The translations under genes and the position numbers were made by a program. DNA of 64,000 nucleotides, taken from assembly GCF_002101775.1 (NCBI RefSeq), contig NZ_LQPI01000026.1, positions 18,286 to 82,285 on the forward strand, in the 5' to 3' direction. This document shows positions 35,366-45,846 of this stretch, one piece after another; the first letter of the stretch is position 1, and every line of letters starts with the position of its first letter. The notes under the pieces were generated by a model. The model was not told the DNA's origin and ran no database searches. It was given only the letters and a program-made list of their open reading frames with translations. This stretch comes from Mycolicibacter nonchromogenicus. GTDB lineage: Bacteria; Actinomycetota; Actinomycetes; Mycobacteriales; Mycobacteriaceae.

Positions 35366-36820
35366 ATGAGCAGAGGTGCGGTCGCCGATCGAGACACCAT
35401 CCTGGGGTGTCTGGCGACGATCGAGGCCGCCACCGAGCAGCTGCAGGCGTGTTCGTATGACGCACTGAGCGTCGAGGAACTGCTGTCGGTGCTGGCGCGG
35501 CGTGAGCAGCTGGCGTGGCGGGCGCCGGTGGTCGAGCACCGGATCCTGGCCCGCCTGGTCGCCGAAGGCGATCCCGGCGCGTTGGGGGCCGGTTCCTTGG
35601 CGAAAGCGCTGGCCGAAAGGTTACGGATCAGCAGCGCCGCCGCCCGGCGAAGGCTTTCTGAGGCAGCCGAATTGGGTCCACGCACCTCGGTGACCGGTGA
35701 GCCGTTGGAGCCGCTGCTGCCGGCCCTGTCGGCGGCCCAGGCCGAGGGACGAGTGGGTCCTGAACACGTGGCGATCGCCCGCAAAGCCCACGCATCGATT
35801 CCCGGTACCGTCCCCGCCCCCGATCGTGAACGCGCCGAAGGCCATCTCGCGGTGCTGGCCGGCGAGTACGGGCCAGAGACCTTCCAACGGTTGGCCGATC
35901 ACGTGGTCGCAGTGCTGAACCCGGACGGCGATTTTTCCGATCGCGAACGCCAGGCCCGGCGTGGACTGCGCCTGGGGCGCCAAGACTTCGATGCGATGAG
36001 CTCGTTGAGTGGGCGCATCACCCCGGAGCTGCGTGCCACCCTCGAGCCCATCCTGGCCAAGCTGGCGGCGCCCGGAATGTGCAACGCGGCCGACGAAAGC
36101 CCGTGCGTGGACGGCACCGCCAGCGAAGACCAGATCCGCCATGACGATCGCAGCCCGGCGCAACGCAACCACGACGCGCTGCTGGCCGCCGGCCGTGCCG
36201 TGCTCGCCGCCAAGAGTCTCGGCCAGCTCAACGGGCTGCCGGCCACCGTCATCGTCACCACGACATTGGCGGAGTTAGAGGCTGCGGCCGGACGCGAGCC
36301 CGGCGGCGATGCCGCCGCCACCGGCAAAGCGCTCACCGCGGGCGGCACCCTGTTGCCGATGCCCGACCTGCTGCGCATGGCTGAACACGCCTACCACTAC
36401 CTGGCCTTGTTCGACGGTCGTGGCCGGGCGTTGTGGCTGGGCCGCAGCAAACGCATCGCATCGGCGGATCAACGCATCGTGCTGCACGCCCGCGACCGTG
36501 GCTGTACTCGTCCCGGCTGTGCGGTTTCGGGTTATCTCACTCAAGCCCATCACCTGGAGCGGGACTGGGCCGATGACGGGCTCACCGACATCGACACCCT
36601 GGCCCTGGCGTGTGCCCCCGACAATCGCATGGCCAGCCAACACAATTGGCGCACCACACTCGGCGGTACCGGACGGGTCGAATGGATCCCTCCCCCGGCC
36701 CTCGAACGCGGCCAACCACGCGTCAATCCGTATCACTTCATCGAGAACTTCATCGACCGTCACATTCGGCCTGCTCCGCCGGGCGATCCACCCGAGGACT
36801 GGGCCTGGCGCGATGACTAA
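35366..36820 (+). CDS. DUF222/HNH endonuclease-domain protein (13E12 family)
   Basis: 484 residues. The N-terminal two thirds is the helical DUF222 region (VLARREQLAWRAPVVEHRIL; AERLRISSAAARRRL). The C-terminal HNH nuclease-like domain contains CTRPGC, then AHHLERDWADDG and LALACAPDNRM. These 13E12-type proteins are multicopy in mycobacteria and some are DNA-damage inducible; their biochemical task is not settled. ATG 35366 lies 3 bp after a LexA box, with no Shine-Dalgarno. The stop overlaps the convergent LMF-like gene. Confidence 0.85.
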   Translation: MSRGAVADRDTILGCLATIEAATEQLQACSYDALSVEELLSVLARREQLAWRAPVVEHRILARLVAEGDPGALGAGSLAKALAERLRISSAAARRRLSEAAELGPRTSVTGEPLEPLLPALSAAQAEGRVGPEHVAIARKAHASIPGTVPAPDRERAEGHLAVLAGEYGPETFQRLADHVVAVLNPDGDFSDRERQARRGLRLGRQDFDAMSSLSGRITPELRATLEPILAKLAAPGMCNAADESPCVDGTASEDQIRHDDRSPAQRNHDALLAAGRAVLAAKSLGQLNGLPATVIVTTTLAELEAAAGREPGGDAAATGKALTAGGTLLPMPDLLRMAEHAYHYLALFDGRGRALWLGRSKRIASADQRIVLHARDRGCTRPGCAVSGYLTQAHHLERDWADDGLTDIDTLALACAPDNRMASQHNWRTTLGGTGRVEWIPPPALERGQPRVNPYHFIENFIDRHIRPAPPGDPPEDWAWRDD

Positions 36821-38280
36821 CGGAGGTCCGGTGGCGCGGACAACTGGGCGGCTGAGACCGGCGACAGCTCGGCGCCCACCAGGCTGCGGTGCCACCAGGC
36901 CCCGTCGCGTCGCCGCTCAGCCGGTGTGGTGAAGCGGTACTCGTAGAGCAGGATCCGCACATAGTGCGGTGGGCGGTCCGGAAACGGGTTGTGGCGCAAC
37001 AGACGTAACGTGTCGCGCTCGTTGTTCAGCAGCCGCTGCAGCAGGGCGTCACGCCACGGCAATCCATACCGCGGCGAGAGCGCGGCGAACCACATCAGCC
37101 AGTCCAGCCGCAGATGATAGGGAGCCCACTGACGCGGGAGCCGATCCACCGCGCCGGGTTTGCCTTTGAACTCATACTCGCGCCACACCGTCTGATCGGT
37201 GAGTTCCGTCGCCGCCGTTCCCTCGATCACCAGCTCCCGACGGGAGCGACCGACCGTCCCGAACGCGCCGTAGCTGTTGACCAGATGAAGCGGATTGAAG
37301 CTGATATTCATGCGCTGATTGCGCGACGCCATATTGCGCACCGGCCAGTAGCTCAGTGTCACAACCGTCGCCGTGAGCACCAGCACCAGGGCGGTAAACC
37401 ACGTCGGAGCGTGCGCCATGTCAGGCGGTTGCAGGCCCGAACCCATTCCGATCAGCCAGGACTGGTCCAGAGCGCCGGCGGCCAGGACAATCGTGATCCA
37501 GTTCAGCCAGGCGAAGTTGCCGGAGGCGACTAGCCACAGCTGGGTGATGATGATGATCCCGGCGGCCACACCGGCGACGGGCTGCGGCGCGAACAACCCG
37601 AACGGCACCACCAGTTGGGCGATGTGGTTGCCCGCCGCCTCAATTCGGTGCAACGGTTTGGGCAGGTGGTGGAAGAACCAGCTCAGCGGCCCCGGCATCG
37701 GCTGGGTCTCGTGGTGGTAGTAGAGGCAGGTCAGGTCCCGCCAGCAGGAATCGCCGCGCAACTTGATCAGACCCGCGCCGAACTCGATGCGGAAGAGCAG
37801 CCAGCGCGACAACCACATGACCAGTACTGGCGGTGCGATGCGGTCGTTGCCCAGAAAGACGGCCAGCAGCCCGGCCTCCAGCAGAATCGATTCCCAGCCG
37901 AACGCGTACCAGGTCTGGCCGACGTTGACGATCGACAAATACAGCGCCCACAGCAGCAGCCAGATCGCCATGGCCGTCCACAGCGGCACCAGCTCTCCGG
38001 CGCCCACCACCAGAGCCGCGGCCAACCCCGCACCCAGCCAGCACACGCAGGCGAAGAAGCGATCCGAGTAGTGCAGATGAAAGATGCTGGGCGTCAGTCG
38101 AAACGGGCGGCGCCGCACATAATGGGACACCGGCGTCATACCGTTCTCGCCGATCAGCGCGCGGAACTGCATCGCTGCGGCGACGAAGGCGATGACGTAG
38201 ACGGCCGCGATCCCGCGTTCCAGGAGCAGCCGTCCCAGCCAGTACCCGGAACCGTCCGACCACGCCCACTGTGTGTTCAC
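36817..38280 (-). CDS. Lipase-maturation-factor-like (LMF) membrane protein
   Basis: 487 residues with about nine helices. LLFRIEFGAGLIKLRGDSCWRDLTCLYYHHETQPMP is the conserved core of the LMF family, and the C-terminal soluble part with YEFKGKPG, PYHLRLDWLMWFAA and LLYEYRFT also fits. In animals LMF1 helps lipases fold in the ER; the bacterial role is unknown. Start is GTG 38280. Stops overlap with the DUF222 gene by 4 bp. Confidence 0.8.
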   Translation of the reverse strand: MNTQWAWSDGSGYWLGRLLLERGIAAVYVIAFVAAAMQFRALIGENGMTPVSHYVRRRPFRLTPSIFHLHYSDRFFACVCWLGAGLAAALVVGAGELVPLWTAMAIWLLLWALYLSIVNVGQTWYAFGWESILLEAGLLAVFLGNDRIAPPVLVMWLSRWLLFRIEFGAGLIKLRGDSCWRDLTCLYYHHETQPMPGPLSWFFHHLPKPLHRIEAAGNHIAQLVVPFGLFAPQPVAGVAAGIIIITQLWLVASGNFAWLNWITIVLAAGALDQSWLIGMGSGLQPPDMAHAPTWFTALVLVLTATVVTLSYWPVRNMASRNQRMNISFNPLHLVNSYGAFGTVGRSRRELVIEGTAATELTDQTVWREYEFKGKPGAVDRLPRQWAPYHLRLDWLMWFAALSPRYGLPWRDALLQRLLNNERDTLRLLRHNPFPDRPPHYVRILLYEYRFTTPAERRRDGAWWHRSLVGAELSPVSAAQLSAPPDLR

Positions 38281-38325
38281 ACCCGCAACTCCTCGGTGTG
38301 TTCATACCACCGGCGAGGGCAGGAA

Positions 38326-39600
38326 TCAGCCGGTTGACAGCGCCCGGTACAGCAGATGCATGGCCACCGTCGTCGAGCGCTCGCGGATGTCGGCCCGCTC
38401 CCCCGGCAATCGGGTGGTCCGCGTGGTCAGCCGACCCTCCCCCAGCGCCACACAGAAGCAGACCGTGCCCACCGGCTTGTCCGGCGTTCCGCCACCGGGT
38501 CCGGCGATGCCGGTGATCGCCACCGCGGTGTCGGCGCCGAAGCGGCGCAACGCTCCCGCCGCCATCGCCTCGGCCACCGGCTCGGACACCGCGCCGTGCT
38601 CGGCGATCAGTGCCGGGTCGACGCCGAGCAACTCGATCTTCGCCTCATTGGAGTAGGACACCACCCCACCGGCCAAGTAGTTCGAGGCGCCCGGCGGGTC
38701 GGCCAGCCGGCCTGCCAGCAGGCCCGCGGTGCAGGATTCGGCGGTCGCGATCTGGCGACCGGCCAGCGACGCCGCCACCAGATCGTCGATCTGCGAACCG
38801 TCCTCGGAGAAGATGGCCCGCGCGTGGCGCTCACGCAGCAACTCCAGCAGCTGCTCGTAGGCGGCTGCGGCGTCGGGTTCATACCGCGTGACGATCTCCA
38901 GTTCGCCGCGCCGCAGGCAGGTGGTGATCTCCAGCCGGTGGAAGTCACCGATGGTCTGTTGCGCGTGCCGCAGCGTGTCGGCCAGGCCGGATTCGGGCAG
39001 GCCGAACATCCGGACCATCTGCTGCTCGTAGTGCGTCCGGCCGGCCAGCGCGTCTTGGACCGCAGCCGTTGCTATTGCCTTGTGCCACATCGGCTGCAGC
39101 TCGCGAGGCGGCCCCGGCAGCACCACGACCGTCGGTGTCCCCGGCACCACGACACCGGGCGCGGTGCCGACCGGGTCCAAGATGGTCGCTCCGGCCGGAA
39201 CCATCGCCTGCTTGCGGTTGGCCGCCCGGACCGTCGCGAAGTCCGGCGCTCCCGGGCCGGTGTAGCGCGCCATCATCGGTTTGAGGATCTCGGCGATCCG
39301 GGCTTCCAGCTTGTCGTCGAGCACGACGTCCCGGCCGCAGAACCTGGCGACGGTCTCGACCGTCAGGTCGTCAGCCGTCGGTCCCAGGCCGCCGCTGGTG
39401 ATGATCAGGTCAACACCCTCGGCGGCCAGGAACCGCAGCTGACTCTCGATGTCCCTGGGCCGGTCGCCACAGATCGTGATGTGCGCCAACTCGACTCCCA
39501 GTTCCAGAAGTCGATCGGCCAACCATGGTCCGTTCCGGTCGGTCACACGTCCGGTGAGTACCTCGGTACCGGTGACGACGATTCCTGCGCGTGCGCTCAC
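38326..39600 (-). CDS. cinA: CinA-family protein
   Basis: 424 residues. The N-terminal molybdopterin-binding-like domain begins [18 protein letters not shown], with [11 protein letters not shown]. The C-terminal CinA domain has [14 protein letters not shown] and [18 protein letters not shown], the nicotinamide-mononucleotide deamidase region. It probably recycles pyridine nucleotide by-products; the competence name is historical. GTG start. No LexA or PafBC site is seen upstream. Confidence 0.88.
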   Translation of the reverse strand: MSARAGIVVTGTEVLTGRVTDRNGPWLADRLLELGVELAHITICGDRPRDIESQLRFLAAEGVDLIITSGGLGPTADDLTVETVARFCGRDVVLDDKLEARIAEILKPMMARYTGPGAPDFATVRAANRKQAMVPAGATILDPVGTAPGVVVPGTPTVVVLPGPPRELQPMWHKAIATAAVQDALAGRTHYEQQMVRMFGLPESGLADTLRHAQQTIGDFHRLEITTCLRRGELEIVTRYEPDAAAAYEQLLELLRERHARAIFSEDGSQIDDLVAASLAGRQIATAESCTAGLLAGRLADPPGASNYLAGGVVSYSNEAKIELLGVDPALIAEHGAVSEPVAEAMAAGALRRFGADTAVAITGIAGPGGGTPDKPVGTVCFCVALGEGRLTTRTTRLPGERADIRERSTTVAMHLLYRALSTG

Positions 39601-39635
39601 CGGTCCGAGATTACGCAGTGACTACGCAGTCAGTG

Positions 39636-40121
39636 TCAGGGCAAGCCCGGAATCAGCATGACCTCCATCGGCGTAACCGGGGCGGTCGGCAGGTATCCGC
39701 TGGGCGCGACGGCCGCCGGTGCAGCCACGGGTGCGCCACCGAAGTTCGGCAACGGGAACGGCAGCATCGAGCTCAGGCTGGCCGGAAGATTCCCCAAGCC
39801 GGGCAGGCCGGTGGCCGAGGCCTGCTGCTGGGGCGCCGTGTTCAGCGCAGGCGGCACGTTGAGGGTTGCGGTGGCCAGCGGCGCCTGACCCGGTGCGGCG
39901 GGCGGAGCCAACATGGTGCCGCTGATCGCCGACGTGGTGGTCTGCAGCAACTGCTGCGGGATGCTCGTCGAGGACGCGACCATCTGCTCGACGACGCCGG
40001 CGAGCCCGGGGTTGATGGGCGCCACGTCGGCGCTCGCGACGGCACTGGACGCCAGTGCGCCCAGGAACAGACCAGCAGCGGCACCGGCCGCGACGGTCAG
40101 GTACTTACGGATTCGTGACAT
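39636..40121 (-). CDS. Secreted Ala/Pro-rich protein, unknown function
   Basis: 161 residues. A typical signal peptide (MSRIRKYLTVAAGAAAGLFLGALASSAVASA) is followed by a low-complexity domain rich in Ala, Pro, Thr and Gln with no Cys. I recognise no family. It lies 35 bp from the cinA start on the same strand. Envelope or secreted location is likely. Confidence 0.65.
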   Translation of the reverse strand: MSRIRKYLTVAAGAAAGLFLGALASSAVASADVAPINPGLAGVVEQMVASSTSIPQQLLQTTTSAISGTMLAPPAAPGQAPLATATLNVPPALNTAPQQQASATGLPGLGNLPASLSSMLPFPLPNFGGAPVAAPAAVAPSGYLPTAPVTPMEVMLIPGLP

Positions 40122-40252
40122 GGCTTCTCCCCAATCCCAAAAACTACAAGGTCGGGACCGAAGTTAGCCCTGTGAAAACTGATGCCTGTGTGACACGAGG
40201 GGCGTTTATGCAACCGTTGCGAACCGGAGCCGCAGCAGTTACCGCACCCGCG

Positions 40253-40489
40253 TCAGCGGGCCAACCAGCTCTGAAGCTTCGCGGGTTCGGTGGTGTAGGC
40301 CAACAGGATGGCGTCCTCGTAGCGAGCGCCGCCGTTCATGGTGGTGTTGTCGCGCCAGATCGCGTGAACCTGGTAAATCCCGCGCCCGTAGACGTCGACA
40401 CGCTCACGCCGTGTCCGCTGCCAGCCCTGCTGCTCTGCCTTTTCCGACAGCGATTCCCGTGCGTCGGTCGCGGTGGTCTTAATGGTCAT
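40253..40489 (-). CDS. Small conserved hypothetical protein
   Basis: 78 residues, soluble: SEKAEQQGWQRTRRERVDVYGRG, then YQVHAIWRDN and ILLAYTTEPAKLQSWL. It reads as a compact alpha/beta domain. I do not recognise a characterised family. ATG 40489 starts MTIKTTATDAR. It is divergent from the HAD gene across 117 bp; the 131 bp downstream of it (40122-40252) hold no obvious signal. Confidence 0.65.
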   Translation of the reverse strand: MTIKTTATDARESLSEKAEQQGWQRTRRERVDVYGRGIYQVHAIWRDNTTMNGGARYEDAILLAYTTEPAKLQSWLAR

Positions 40490-40606
40490 GAAGCAGACCC
40501 TCTTTTCCCATAGGCCAAACACGCTATCAGCTGCCCCGATACATCCTGGTCTGGCGCGGCGCGGGAGCACCGCGACGCGCCGGTCGCCGACGTAACATCG
40601 ACGGCG

Positions 40607-41398
40607 ATGACAGCCGTGCCCAACGATCCGATCGCCGACGTGGCGGGGACCGAATCGGGCGCGCGAATCGGGGCGTTCTTCGACTTGGACGGCACGCTGG
40701 TCTCCGGGTTCACCGCCACCGCACACGCCGGCGACCGGATTCGCCGCCGCCAGGCCCGCGCAGGTGAGGTGTTCGGCGTCGTCGAGGCCGCCGTGCGGTA
40801 TCACCTGGGGCGGATGCAGTTCGAACGGTTGCTGGCCCGGGCGGCGGGCTACCTGCGCGGCGAGTCCATCAGCGAGCTCAACGACGTGGGCGCACGGCTG
40901 TTCGCCGACCACATCGCCGGCCGGATCTACCCGCACATGCACGACATCGTGCGGGCGCATCAGCAGCGCGGCCACACCGTGGTGCTCAGCTCCTCGGCAC
41001 TGACCATCCACGCCGAGCCGGTGGCCCGTTTCCTGGACATCGGGCAGGTGCTGTGCAACCGGTTCGAACTGGACGACCGGGGCATCCTCACCGGTGACAT
41101 CGTCCGGCCCGTGGTGTGGGGCGCACAGAAGGCGGCCACCGTGCAGGACTTCTGCGCCGCGAACGGGGTGGATCTCGACCAGAGCTTCTTCTACGCCGAC
41201 GGGGACGAGGACGCCGCGCTGATGGCGCTGGTGGGCCGGCCCCGGCCGGTCAATCCCCGGCCCCGGCTGGCGGCGCTGGCCGCCGAGCACGGGTGGCCGG
41301 TGCTGCGCATCGACGACCCGGGCCGCGCCGGCGAGCGCTCCTGGCGCCGCGTGGCCGGCTTCGGGGTGGCGGTGCTGCGCGCAGTTTCCACCCGCTGA
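40607..41398 (+). CDS. HAD-IB family phosphatase
   Basis: 263 residues. AFFDLDGTLVSG has the nucleophilic Asp pair, SSSALTIHAEP the second motif, and FFYADGDEDAALM the metal-binding acidic motif. This is the SerB-like HAD-IB group, often linked in mycobacteria to PlsC-type acyltransferases; no acyltransferase is fused or adjacent here. It probably dephosphorylates a small or lipid substrate. Confidence 0.82.
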   Translation: MTAVPNDPIADVAGTESGARIGAFFDLDGTLVSGFTATAHAGDRIRRRQARAGEVFGVVEAAVRYHLGRMQFERLLARAAGYLRGESISELNDVGARLFADHIAGRIYPHMHDIVRAHQQRGHTVVLSSSALTIHAEPVARFLDIGQVLCNRFELDDRGILTGDIVRPVVWGAQKAATVQDFCAANGVDLDQSFFYADGDEDAALMALVGRPRPVNPRPRLAALAAEHGWPVLRIDDPGRAGERSWRRVAGFGVAVLRAVSTR

Positions 41399-41494
41399 GC
41401 CAGCCGATGATCCGGGCACGATTGCCGGTAGTGTTAGGTTTCACCAGCCCACCTGGGGCCGACTGGTCTCTGGATGCCGAATCTGGTAGTTAAT

Positions 41495-41508
41495 TAGAAC
41501 ACGTTTCA
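41495..41508. promoter_or_regulatory. KstR operator, perfect consensus
   Basis: TAGAACACGTTTCA fits TnnAACnnGTTnnA at every fixed position and lies 32 bp before the flavoprotein start at 41541. It shares TAGAACACGTTTC with the site at 3335. Confidence 0.7.
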
Positions 41509-41540
41509 CTTGGATTCCCCGCCCTCCGAAGGAGTAGGTC

Positions 41541-42671
41541 ATGCACACTCCCCTCTGCGACGAACTCGGCATCGAGTTCCCGATCTTCGCTTTTACGCAC
41601 TGTCGCGACGTGGTCGTCGCCGTGAGTAAGGCCGGCGGTTTCGGGGTGCTGGGCGCGGTGGGCTTCACGCCGGAACAGCTGGAGATCGAGCTGAAGTGGA
41701 TCGACGAGAACATCGGCGACCACCCGTACGGCGTCGACATCGTCATCCCGAACAAGTACGAGGGCATGGACTCCGGGCAGTCGGCCGAGGAACTGGCCGA
41801 ATCGCTGCGCAAGCTGGTGCCCCAGGAGCACCTCGACTTCGGCAAGAAGCTCCTCGCCGACCACGGCGTGCCCGTCGAGGGTGCTGACGCGGACAGCCTG
41901 CAGCTGCTCGGCTGGACCGAGGCGACCGCCACCCCGCAGGTCGAGGTCGCGCTGCAGCACCCGAAGGTGACCCTGATCGCCAACGCGCTCGGGACTCCCC
42001 CGGCGGACATGATCAAGCACATCCATGAGTCGGGCCGCAAGGTCGCCGCGCTGTGCGGCTCCGCACGGCAGGCGCAGAAGCACGCCGCGGCCGGCGTGGA
42101 CATCATCATCGCCCAGGGCGGCGAGGCCGGCGGACACTGCGGCGACGTGGGATCGATCGTGCTGTGGCCCGAGGTCGTCAAGGCGGTCGCACCGCTTCCG
42201 GTGCTGGCGGCGGGCGGCATCGGCAGCGGCCAGCAGATCGCCGCGGCCCTGGCACTGGGCGCGCAGGGCGCCTGGACCGGTTCGCAGTGGCTGATGGTCG
42301 AAGAGTCCTCGAACACCGAGGCCCAGCACGCGGCCTACATCAAGGCCGGCAGCCGCGACACCGTGCGCAGCCGCTCCTTCACCGGTAAGCCGGCCCGGAT
42401 GCTGCGCAACGACTGGACCGAGGCCTGGGAAGCTCCGGAGAACCCGAAGCCGCTGGGCATGCCGCTGCAGTACATGGTCTCCGGCATGGCCGTGCGGGCT
42501 ACGAACAAGTACCCGAACGAGAGCGTCGACGTCGCCTTCAACCCGGTCGGCCAGGTTGTCGGCCAGTTCACCAAGGTGGAGAAGACCGCGACCGTCATCG
42601 AGCGGTGGATTCAGGAGTACCTGGAGGCCACCAGCACGCTGGAAGCCCTCAACGAGGCGTCGGGCGTCTGA
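41541..42671 (+). CDS. Nitronate monooxygenase-like FMN enzyme
   Basis: 376 residues, TIM-barrel NMO/2-nitropropane dioxygenase family: PIFAFTHCRDVVVAVSKAGGFGVLGAVG at the N-terminus, GVDIIIAQGGEAGGHCGDVG and PVLAAGGIGSGQQIAAALALGAQGAWTGS forming the FMN phosphate site. Reported relatives in M. tuberculosis (such as Rv1894c and Rv3553/IpdC) are tied to steroid catabolism; the KstR-like box at 41495 supports that here. Ribosome site AAGGAG precedes the ATG. Confidence 0.85.
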   Translation: MHTPLCDELGIEFPIFAFTHCRDVVVAVSKAGGFGVLGAVGFTPEQLEIELKWIDENIGDHPYGVDIVIPNKYEGMDSGQSAEELAESLRKLVPQEHLDFGKKLLADHGVPVEGADADSLQLLGWTEATATPQVEVALQHPKVTLIANALGTPPADMIKHIHESGRKVAALCGSARQAQKHAAAGVDIIIAQGGEAGGHCGDVGSIVLWPEVVKAVAPLPVLAAGGIGSGQQIAAALALGAQGAWTGSQWLMVEESSNTEAQHAAYIKAGSRDTVRSRSFTGKPARMLRNDWTEAWEAPENPKPLGMPLQYMVSGMAVRATNKYPNESVDVAFNPVGQVVGQFTKVEKTATVIERWIQEYLEATSTLEALNEASGV

Positions 42672-42675
42672 TCGG

Positions 42676-43122
42676 CTACCGCTGGGCGCGCAGAAATGGT
42701 TGTGCGGCAACGGCATAGAGGCCGAACACCGCGAACGGCGCCAACAGCGGTAACCACCGAAGCTGCCACGGGAACACCGTCGCGACCAACCCCGCGACGG
42801 TGAACCCGAGGGCGAGGATCACCGTCGGCGGGGTCACCGAGCCGACGTTCCGCAGCGCGAGGTAGCCCACCGCGGCGAGGCCGGCCACGGCCGCCGACAC
42901 AGCGGGTGGATCGGCCAGGCCGATCGCGACGACCACCAGCACCACCGCGAGCGTCGCCGCCACCGGCCACCGCAGCCCGAGCAGCACCGCAGCGGCCGCC
43001 AGCAGCGCCACGATCGCCGCCGCGCCCGAGGTGCCCACACCGGCGACCGCGGCCATCGCCAGACCGCACAGGCCCGACAGCGCCCGCGACAGGGTCGGGT
43101 CGACTCCGGACGACGGCGCCAT
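42676..43122 (-). CDS. Small polytopic membrane protein, last gene of MoxR operon
   Basis: 148 residues with about four hydrophobic stretches (AAIVALLAAAAVLLGL, AATLAVVLVVVAIGL, TVILALGFTVAGLVATVF and LAPFAVFGLYAVAA). No motif recognised. ATG 43122 overlaps the DUF58 stop by one base (TGATG). Its place in the operon suggests membrane partnership with MoxR and the DUF58 protein. Confidence 0.72.
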   Translation of the reverse strand: MAPSSGVDPTLSRALSGLCGLAMAAVAGVGTSGAAAIVALLAAAAVLLGLRWPVAATLAVVLVVVAIGLADPPAVSAAVAGLAAVGYLALRNVGSVTPPTVILALGFTVAGLVATVFPWQLRWLPLLAPFAVFGLYAVAAQPFLRAQR

Positions 43123-44377
43123 CACCGCACCGCCGCCGGTCTGCGACGTTGCGTCACCACGCGCATCGCCTGATCCAGTGGCTGCCCGTGCGGCCAGGAG
43201 GCGACATCGACGCCGATCGTGGCCATGTCGCGATACATGGCGCTGCGCTGCAGCGCCCAGATCCGGGCCACCAGCGGGTCCAGGTCGTTGCCGAACGGTG
43301 AGCCGCCGAGCACGTCGACCGCGAGCACCACGTGCCCCCGTTTGCGCAGATCGGTCAGCGCCAGCGCGAATTCGGTGTCCAGCAGCGTGGAGAACGCGAT
43401 GACCAGGGCGCCGGCCGGAACCGCGGCCCTCGGTGCCAGCGTTCCGGTGGTCGACTCGACCCCGTCGCCGGCACCGAGGACCGCATCGACGATCCGATAG
43501 AACTGGCGCTGCCCGATCTCGGCGCCGACCCACCGCGGATGGCGACCACCCAGAACGACGATCCCGGCCCGATCGCCATTGCGCAACGCGGTCTGCACCA
43601 CCTGCGCCGCGCCCAGGACCGAGCGCTGCGTTGCCTCGGTCGCCGGGCCGGCGGGCTGGGGGTAGGAGTCGATCAGCACCACCACGTCGGCGCCGCGATC
43701 GGTCAGCCGCTGGGTCACATGCAGGCTCCCGCGCCGGGCGCTGACCGGCCAGTTCACCGAACGCAACGGATCGCCGGGAACGTAGGGGCGGATGTCGGCG
43801 TACTCCACCCCGCGGCCCGGATGCCGGGTCAGGTGGGTGCCGACCCGATCGAGCAGGTCGCTGTGCGGAATGGGCGTGGACTGCGGCGGCGCCGGCGGGA
43901 ACACGGTGACCTCAGCGACGTCGACGGTCCCCGTACCGACCAGCAGGCCGCCACGACTCTCGACGCTCACGGTGGCCCGAATCGGATACCGGCCCCAGCG
44001 TTCGGCGGTGGCGGTCACGGCCTTTCGGCACCCGGCCCCGGCGGTGGAATCGGTGATGTCGAGTGTGAGCGCCGGATGCGCCGACACCGCCAGACCCACG
44101 CGAGTCACTTCGGAATCCGATGCCGCACCGACGGTGAGTTCGACCGACTCGGTCTCGAAGCAGCGCTGCTCCCCCGGCGTCGCCTGCACCCGCACCCCCG
44201 CAACGGGTCGCTGACTGTCCAGCGAGCACAACACCGCCAGCAACGGTGCGGCAAAGGCGATCAGCTGCCAGCGCGAGGTGCCCACCGCCAGCACCAGCGC
44301 CACCGAGGCGGCCGTGGCCAGCGCCTTGGCGAATGGTGATGCCCGCCAGTGCAGGTCGACGTCCACCGGGTCGCCAG

Positions 44378-44381
<4 letters not shown>
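43122..44381 (-). CDS. DUF58-domain membrane protein
   Basis: 419 residues. Two N-terminal helices are followed by the DUF58 signature PGRGVEYADIRPYVPGDPLRSVNW and a von Willebrand A-like fold with DVVVLIDSYPQP. DUF58 proteins pair with MoxR AAA+ chaperones in envelope or stress assemblies. GTG 44381 overlaps the moxR stop by four bases (GTGA). Confidence 0.82.
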
Positions 44382-45357
<976 letters not shown>

Positions 45358-45361
<4 letters not shown>

Positions 45362-45846
45362 CGCTGCTCCAGGCGGCACAGGATCTCTTCCAGCACAGCG
45401 CGTCCGGGGCCTGCTCCGGCGTCTCCGGTGGGCGCGACATTGCCGGGATCGACCCATGGCCACAACTCGTCACCGAACAACAGCGCACCGGTGGCGGCGA
45501 ACGCCGCGGGATCCTTCGCCCTGCCCTGCCCGGTGGAGACCTCGAACCGCCGAGCCAGGATCGGCCGCCAGCGGCGATCCCAATCGGCCCTGGTCGATTC
45601 CGACCAGCGAATCCTGGCTTCGGTGCCCGAGCGCCACTGACGCAGGGCCTCACCGGGCTCATCAGTGGCCGGTGGGTCGCCCGGCGGCTCGGCGCCGGCC
45701 GTGGTGAGCAGGCGGCGGATCCCGAAGACCGGCAGCGCCACCGCGAGGCCCGTCGCGACCAGCAGCAGCTGATGCTGGCGGCTTATCACTACCACCAGAT
45801 CAGCGGCAGCCATCAGAAGGACCCCTTGCAGCGCAAGCATTTTCAT
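45358..45846 (-). CDS. Membrane-anchored hypothetical protein of MoxR operon
   Basis: 162 residues. Two hydrophobic segments at the N-terminus (LALQGVLLMAAADLVVVI; LLLVATGLAVALPVF) are followed by a soluble Trp-rich domain (ALRQWRSGTEARIRWSES, DWDRRWRPILARRFE, DELWPWVDPG). Family not recognised. Overlaps the genes on either side by four bases each. Confidence 0.72.

Noticed and set aside
38326..39600. cinA as a damage-inducible competence gene
   Set aside because: No LexA or PafBC motif is visible upstream, and the C-terminal domain fits nucleotide recycling.
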